Positions 12,372 to 16,149 of a DNA stretch of 16,149 nucleotides are shown one piece after another. This DNA is from Oscillospiraceae bacterium. GTDB taxonomy: Bacteria; Bacillota; Clostridia; Oscillospirales; Ruminococcaceae. Within the stretch, counting starts at the first letter, position 1. Every line of letters begins with the position of its first letter. Position numbers and translations under genes: made by a program. Under the pieces are notes generated by a model, which worked only from the letters and a program-made list of their open reading frames with translations, was not told the origin of the DNA and did no database searches. Where the stretch lies: the NCBI GenBank assembly GCA_031253365.1, contig JAIRWE010000123.1, positions 1 through 16,149 of the forward strand. The letters are read 5' to 3'.

Positions 12372-13709
12372 ATGTTCAAAAAAATACTTGTCGCCAATCG
12401 CGGCGAAATCGCCGTCCGCGTAATTCGCGCCTGCCGCGAGCTCGGCGTTAAGACCGCGGCGGTTTATTCCGAAGCGGACAAATCGGCGTTGCACGCCCAT
12501 ATCGCCGACGAAGCCGTTTGCGTGGGGCCGCCCGCTTCAAAAAACAGCTATCTTAACACGCAGGCGCTCATTTCCGCTTGCGAAATCACGGGCGCGGAGG
12601 CCGTTCACCCCGGTTACGGTTTTTTGTCCGAAAGCCCCGCTTTTGTGCGGCTGTGCCAAAAATGCCGAATTAAATGGATAGGACCTTCCCCCGAGGCGAT
12701 GGAGGCGATGGGCGATAAGGCGAACGCGAAAAAAACCGTTATGGAGGCGGGGGTTCCCGTTATTCCGGGTTCGGACGGCGTTGTAAAAGAGCTTGCCGAA
12801 GCGAAAAAAATCGCGCGGGAGATAGGCTATCCCGTTATGGTGAAGGCGGCGGCGGGCGGCGGCGGGCGCGGAATCCGCGCGGTTTCGTCCGAAAGCGGGC
12901 TTGAGAAAGCGATTGCCGAAGCAGGGCAGGACGCCGCGGCGTTTTTCGGGAACGGCGACGTTTACATCGAGAAGCTCATAACAAATCCCAAACACGTCGA
13001 AATACAGCTGCTCGCCGACGAACACGGAAACGTCGTTCATTTGGGTGAGCGCGACTGTTCCTGTCAGCGCCGCAACCAAAAACTTCTCGAAGAAAGCCCG
13101 TGTTTCGTCGTGAGCCCGCAGCTTCGGGAAAAAATGGGGTTGGCGGCGGTTAAGGCGGCGAAAGCCTGCGGCTATCAAAACGCGGGGACGATTGAGTTTT
13201 TGCTTGATGAAAACGGCGATTTTTACTTTATGGAGATGAACGCGCGAATCCAAGTGGAGCATCCCGTTACCGAAAGCATTACCGGAATTGATTTGGTAAA
13301 ATCGCAAATAAAAATCGCGGCGGGGGAGAAGCTGCCGTTTACGCAGGAAGATATAGGCTTTTCGGGACACGTTATCGAGTGCCGCGTAAACGCCGAAAAT
13401 CCCGCGGCTGACTTTCGCCCCGCGCCGGGGCGGATAGAATCGCTTCATTTGCCCGGCGGGTTCGGCGTGAGGATAGATTCGGCGGTGTATCAGGGGTATA
13501 TAATCCCGCCGTTTTACGACAGCATGATTGCCAAGGTGATTGTACGCGGCGACGACAGGACGGAGGCAATCCGCAAGATGCGCGTGGCGTTGTCGGAATT
13601 CCTGATTGAGGGGGTCGTGACGAACATTGATTTTCAGCTCGGTATTCTCAGGGACGGGGAATTTATCGGGGGGAAGTACGACATAGGTTTTTTGGAGAGG
13701 AAAAAATAG
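12372..13709 (+). CDS. accC: Biotin carboxylase subunit of acyl-CoA carboxylase
   Basis: AccC carboxylates biotin on its carrier protein using ATP and bicarbonate, the first half of malonyl-CoA (or another acyl-CoA) formation. The 445-residue ATP-grasp protein shows the N-terminal ILVANRGEIAVRVIRACREL, HPGYGFLSE, the glycine-rich ATP loop KAAAGGGGRGIR (158-169), the region RDCSCQRRNQKLLEE (227-241), and the metal/bicarbonate site with E275, E288, N290 and R292 in EMNARIQVEHPVTE. Two highly conserved positions differ: N235 replaces the usual His of QRRHQK, and A291 replaces the usual Thr of EMNTR. GGAGG precedes the ATG. No accB, accA or accD is adjacent. The stop lies 3 bp from the stop of a convergent gene, without a terminator between. 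Confidence 0.96.
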   Translation: MFKKILVANRGEIAVRVIRACRELGVKTAAVYSEADKSALHAHIADEAVCVGPPASKNSYLNTQALISACEITGAEAVHPGYGFLSESPAFVRLCQKCRIKWIGPSPEAMEAMGDKANAKKTVMEAGVPVIPGSDGVVKELAEAKKIAREIGYPVMVKAAAGGGGRGIRAVSSESGLEKAIAEAGQDAAAFFGNGDVYIEKLITNPKHVEIQLLADEHGNVVHLGERDCSCQRRNQKLLEESPCFVVSPQLREKMGLAAVKAAKACGYQNAGTIEFLLDENGDFYFMEMNARIQVEHPVTESITGIDLVKSQIKIAAGEKLPFTQEDIGFSGHVIECRVNAENPAADFRPAPGRIESLHLPGGFGVRIDSAVYQGYIIPPFYDSMIAKVIVRGDDRTEAIRKMRVALSEFLIEGVVTNIDFQLGILRDGEFIGGKYDIGFLERKK

Positions 13710-13712
13710 CGG

Positions 13713-14096
13713 TTACATTCGCTCGGACTGTGTCCGTTCGGAGCGTGTCTGCTCGCGCCGCTCGGTTCGTTCGCGTTCCCTGCGTTGACGGCGGTTCTCG
13801 GGCTGTGTCCGCTCAGACCGTGTCTGTTCAGACCGTGTCTGTTCAGACCGTGTCTGTTCGGGGCGTTGTGTTTTTCCGCGCTTGATAAAATCGGGGCTTT
13901 CAAGCATATCGTCGACTACAAAGACGGTATCTTCCCCTTCCGCTTCTTTTTCGGGCTTGTCAAGCGACAGGAACTTCATAAGCAGGCGGATGGCCGTGAG
14001 CTTATGATTGACTTTTACCTCGCAGCCGAACGCTATTTCCAGCAGCTCGTCGAGTACGCGCATGGCGATTTCTTCTTTGTTGACGTTCAAATTCAT
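13713..14096 (-). CDS. Unrecognised 127-residue protein with Arg/Glu/Gln repeat tail
   Basis: AAAGGA ahead of ATG 14096 supports translation. The N-terminal 75 residues are a compact, probably helical domain (NKEEIAMRVLDELLEIAFG, VKVNHKLTAIRLLMKFLSLD) followed by the acidic stretch EAEGEDTVFVVDD. The second helix vaguely recalls small terminase subunits of phage (K-x-x-A-L-x-L-L-x-K-x-L-x-L), but too weakly for a call. The C-terminal 52 residues are a low-complexity tail of S-E-Q-T-R / S-E-R-T-Q pentapeptides, very rich in R, E, T and Q, encoded by 15-bp DNA repeats. Such a tail may bind nucleic acid or be disordered. It is convergent with accC (3 bp between stops). Confidence 0.7.
   Translation of the reverse strand: MNLNVNKEEIAMRVLDELLEIAFGCEVKVNHKLTAIRLLMKFLSLDKPEKEAEGEDTVFVVDDMLESPDFIKRGKTQRPEQTRSEQTRSEQTRSERTQPENRRQRRERERTERREQTRSERTQSERM
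13724..13858. repeat. 15-bp tandem repeats in the 3' part of the 127-residue gene
   Basis: Three perfect copies of CAGACCGTGTCTGTT lie at 13814-13828, 13829-13843 and 13844-13858. Diverged copies lie at 13799-13813 and, after a gap, at 13724-13738 and 13739-13753. Each perfect unit contains the palindrome CAGAC-CGT-GTCTG, so the array can form a row of small hairpins on either strand. The unit length is a multiple of three, so copy-number change would add or remove pentapeptides without frameshift. Confidence 0.9.
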
Positions 14097-14282
14097 GGTG
14101 TTTTTCCTTTCTTTTTCGCGTTTTTTTCGCGTTTTTATTTTATTCTAAATCGTTTTTTCGCCGCGTGGTGCCAACTTTCGTTGCATAGGCAACCTTCGGA
14201 AACTCTTTTTCGACGAAAAGCGGCGAAAAAGAGTTTCCGAAGGTTGCCTGGCGACATTTCGTAAAATACGGGAGGTTAATTT
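14097..14282. other. Divergent intergenic region between the 127-residue gene and gdpP
   Basis: No gene is visible in these 186 bases. Next to the leftward gene is an A/T-rich part with two TTCGCGTTTTT direct repeats (about 14115-14136), followed by the TATTTTATTCTAAAT stretch. A perfect 26-bp inverted repeat lies at 14187-14249, and the gdpP ribosome binding site GGGAGG at 14270-14275. I could not find a convincing -35/-10 pair for either gene. Confidence 0.6.
14187..14249. repeat. Perfect 26-bp inverted repeat upstream of gdpP
   Basis: The left arm 14187-14212 (starting AGGCAACCTTCGG) is the exact reverse complement of the right arm 14224-14249 (ending CCGAAGGTTGCCT), with an 11-nt loop. 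There is no T-tract on either side, so it is not a standard terminator. It ends about 20 nt before the gdpP ribosome binding site and would be a very stable RNA hairpin in the gdpP leader. It may alternatively be a miniature palindromic repetitive element. Confidence 0.85.
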
Positions 14283-16149
14283 TTGAAGAACTTTTACCGC
14301 GACGGGGGGCTTGTCATATCCATAGGCGCGTTGTTGACCGTTACGCTTGTTTTGGCGGGAACGGCGTATTCCCTTGACTCGCAGGTCTTTTGGGTTTTCG
14401 CGCCCTTTATCGTTCTGACGGCGGGGTTTACGGTGGGGAAGCTTATTTCCGCCACGAGAAAGACGTTTCAGTATTTTGCCGTCGTGAACGACGAAATCGA
14501 CATGGCCAACAACGTTTCGCTGTACAATTTCCCGCTTTCAATCGCGATTGTCGATAAGAACAGGCGGTTCATCTGGTTTAACAAGGGGTTTATGAAGGAA
14601 TTCGGCGACGCCGCCGTTTTCGGGAATTCGCTTGACGCCGTTACAGCGGTGAGCATGGAAACGCTTTTCGGGAGCGACGGCGCGAAAATCAGGTACGCCG
14701 ACAAGTATTACAGGGCTACCGCGACGGCTCCCAAAGAAAAGGGAACCGGCGAGATTATCATCGTTTATTTCGAGGACATAACCAGGGAAGTCGTTTTGGA
14801 TTTGGAAAAGAAGCAGTCGCAGCCCGTCGTGGCGATAATTATGATAGACAGCTACGAGGAGGTGCTGGAAAGCGATTCCGAGAGCGCGGGCACGGCGATT
14901 ACCGTGCAGATTGACAGGCTTTTAGACGAATATATCCGCTCCACCACGGGGGTTATCCGAAAAACGGGGCGGGACAGGTTTATCGCGGTCGTCGAGGAAA
15001 GGCACATTCAGCAGTTGATTGAGGGGAAGGTGAAGCTGCTCGACAGGGCGCGGGAAATAGCCGTTACCGACAGAATCAGCGTCACGCTGTCAATCGGTAT
15101 AGGCAGGACGGGAAAGGATTTGGCGGAGAGCGCGGTTTTCGCGCGGCAGGCGCTTGAAATGGCTTTGGGCAGGGGGGGCGACCAAGCGGCGGTTAAAACG
15201 AAGTCGGGTTTTGAGTTTTACGGCGGCGTTTCCAAGGGAATAGAACGCCACACGAAGGTTCGCGCTCGTATAATAGCCAATTCCCTCATTGATTTGGCGG
15301 AAAAGTCGGATATTGTTTACATAATGGGGCATAGGTTCGGGGATTTGGACAGCATAGGCTCTTCGGTGGGGATAGCCTGCGGGTTGAGGAATTTGGGCAA
15401 ACCCGCCTATATAGTCATAGACAAGCCCGCTTCACTGGGGGGGCGGCTTATCGAAAGGGTGAGCGAGAACGAGGACGAAAAGGCGCCGATGTTCATTACC
15501 CCGCAGAAGGCAAACGACGCGTGGACGGACAATTCGCTGCTTATAATCGTCGATACGCATAACAAGAAATTGCTGGAAGACATCGGGCTTTACGGCGGCG
15601 CGAAGAAGGTCGTCGTAATCGACCATCACCGTAAGATGGTGGATTTTATCGAGAACGCCATGATTTTCCACCATGAGGTGAACGCGTCTTCCGCCTCGGA
15701 AATGGTTACGGAGTTGCTGCAATATTTCGGCGGCGCGGGCAGGATTACCGCTTTGCAGGCGGAGGCGCTTTTGGCGGGGATTATGCTCGACACCAAGAAT
15801 TTCACGATTAAGACGGGCGTGCGCACGTTTGAGGCCGCCGCGTTCCTTCGGAAATTGGGCGCGGATACCGTGAACGTGAAGTCGCTGTTTACCAACACGA
15901 TTGAGAAGTATAAGCAGAAGGTGGCGCTCGTGGGGGGGGCGGTGATTTATAAGAAATGCGCCATCGCTTCCACCGAAGCGGTCAGCGACGATATGAGGAT
16001 TCTCGCTCCGCAGGCCGCCGACGAGCTTCTCGCGATTACGGGCGTGGACGCCTCGTTTTTGATTTATAAGACCCCGAACGGCGAAATAAGCCTGAGCGCG
16101 CGTTCCTTCGGAAATTGGGCGCGGATACCGTGAACGTGAAGTCGCTGTT
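14283..16149 (+). CDS. gdpP: Cyclic-di-AMP phosphodiesterase GdpP (3' end lost or misassembled)
   Basis: GdpP hydrolyses the second messenger c-di-AMP at the membrane, affecting cell wall and osmotic control. Two N-terminal transmembrane helices (about 8-28 and 34-52) are followed by a degenerate PAS domain (about 80-170), a degenerate GGDEF domain (about 180-310) and the DHH domain. DHH metal residues are visible: H350, D354 and D356 in MGHRFGDLDSIGSS, D424 in IIVDTHN, and D447-H448-H449 in VIDHHRKM. DHHA1 begins, but the reading frame breaks after ISLSARSFG and stops at 16133 as NWARIP. The C-terminal G-G-G-H motif is missing (full-length family members are about 650 residues). The break coincides with a 51-bp copy of 15839-15889, so the true gene probably continues beyond the window. 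The start is TTG with GGGAGG upstream. Confidence 0.9.
15839..16149 (+). repeat. Exact 51-bp direct repeat inside gdpP reaching the window end
   Basis: Bases 15839-15889 recur exactly at 16099-16149, an offset of 260 bp that is not a multiple of three. In the first copy the frame reads A-F-L-R-K-L-G, as expected for the gene. In the second the same DNA is read in another frame and stops. The copy runs without mismatch to the last base of the window. Confidence 0.95.

Noticed and set aside
12537..13448. 303-codon leftward frame inside accC
   Set aside because: It is antisense to a complete accC with all motifs and has no start signals. The putative antisense RNA there need not code for protein.
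13724..13858. CRISPR array
   Set aside because: Repeats are 15 bp, directly adjacent without spacers, and lie inside a coding frame.
14187..14249. Intrinsic terminator
   Set aside because: The stem is long but no T-tract follows on either strand.

Overview
The window looks like a chromosomal stretch from a Gram-positive, low-branching Firmicute, most likely a Clostridia-class anaerobe. The reasons are strong AGGAGG-type ribosome binding sites, sigma-A style TTGACA-N17-TATAAT promoters, a GdpP-type cyclic-di-AMP phosphodiesterase, a QueH-type epoxyqueuosine reductase, a NatA/NatB-like ABC exporter and a MagIII-like endonuclease III relative. Base composition is moderate to slightly GC-rich. 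No tRNA, rRNA, CRISPR array or intact transposon is visible, and the genus cannot be named from the sequence.

Layout. Positions 1-225 hold a divergent intergenic region with a 14-bp inverted repeat, the likely first four codons of a leftward gene, and a good promoter for a GNAT acetyltransferase (226-786). A promoter at the end of that gene drives rpsB and tsf (ribosomal protein S2, elongation factor Ts). These are followed by a two-gene ABC exporter (2660-4937) instead of the usual pyrH-frr.

Positions 4965-10127 form one tightly packed leftward operon. In transcription order it is tatD, a soluble CBS/CorC protein, a 39-residue membrane micropeptide, cysE, cysS, queH and an endonuclease III-like glycosylase. 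It combines cysteine synthesis and charging, tRNA modification and DNA repair. It is fired from a promoter interleaved with the divergent galM promoter.

Rightward from 10225 come galM, then a small-gene area (11248-12333). That area has a strongly expressed-looking 43-residue signal-peptide ORF, a convergent 48-residue ORF whose N-terminus copies the FliM/FliY switch-protein signature, a large dyad-symmetric control element, a Cupin_3 protein and a two-helix membrane protein. A stand-alone biotin carboxylase (accC) follows, tail-to-tail with an unrecognised leftward gene carrying a pentapeptide repeat tail. The window ends in gdpP, preceded by a perfect 26-bp inverted repeat.

The last 51 bases exactly repeat a segment 260 bp upstream inside gdpP. 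They shift its frame and create a premature stop, probably an assembly artefact at a contig end. The most noteworthy unexplained material is the 10128-10224 and 11248-11700 control regions with their two micro-ORFs, the CorC-coupled micropeptide, and the leftward terminator placed immediately before accC.
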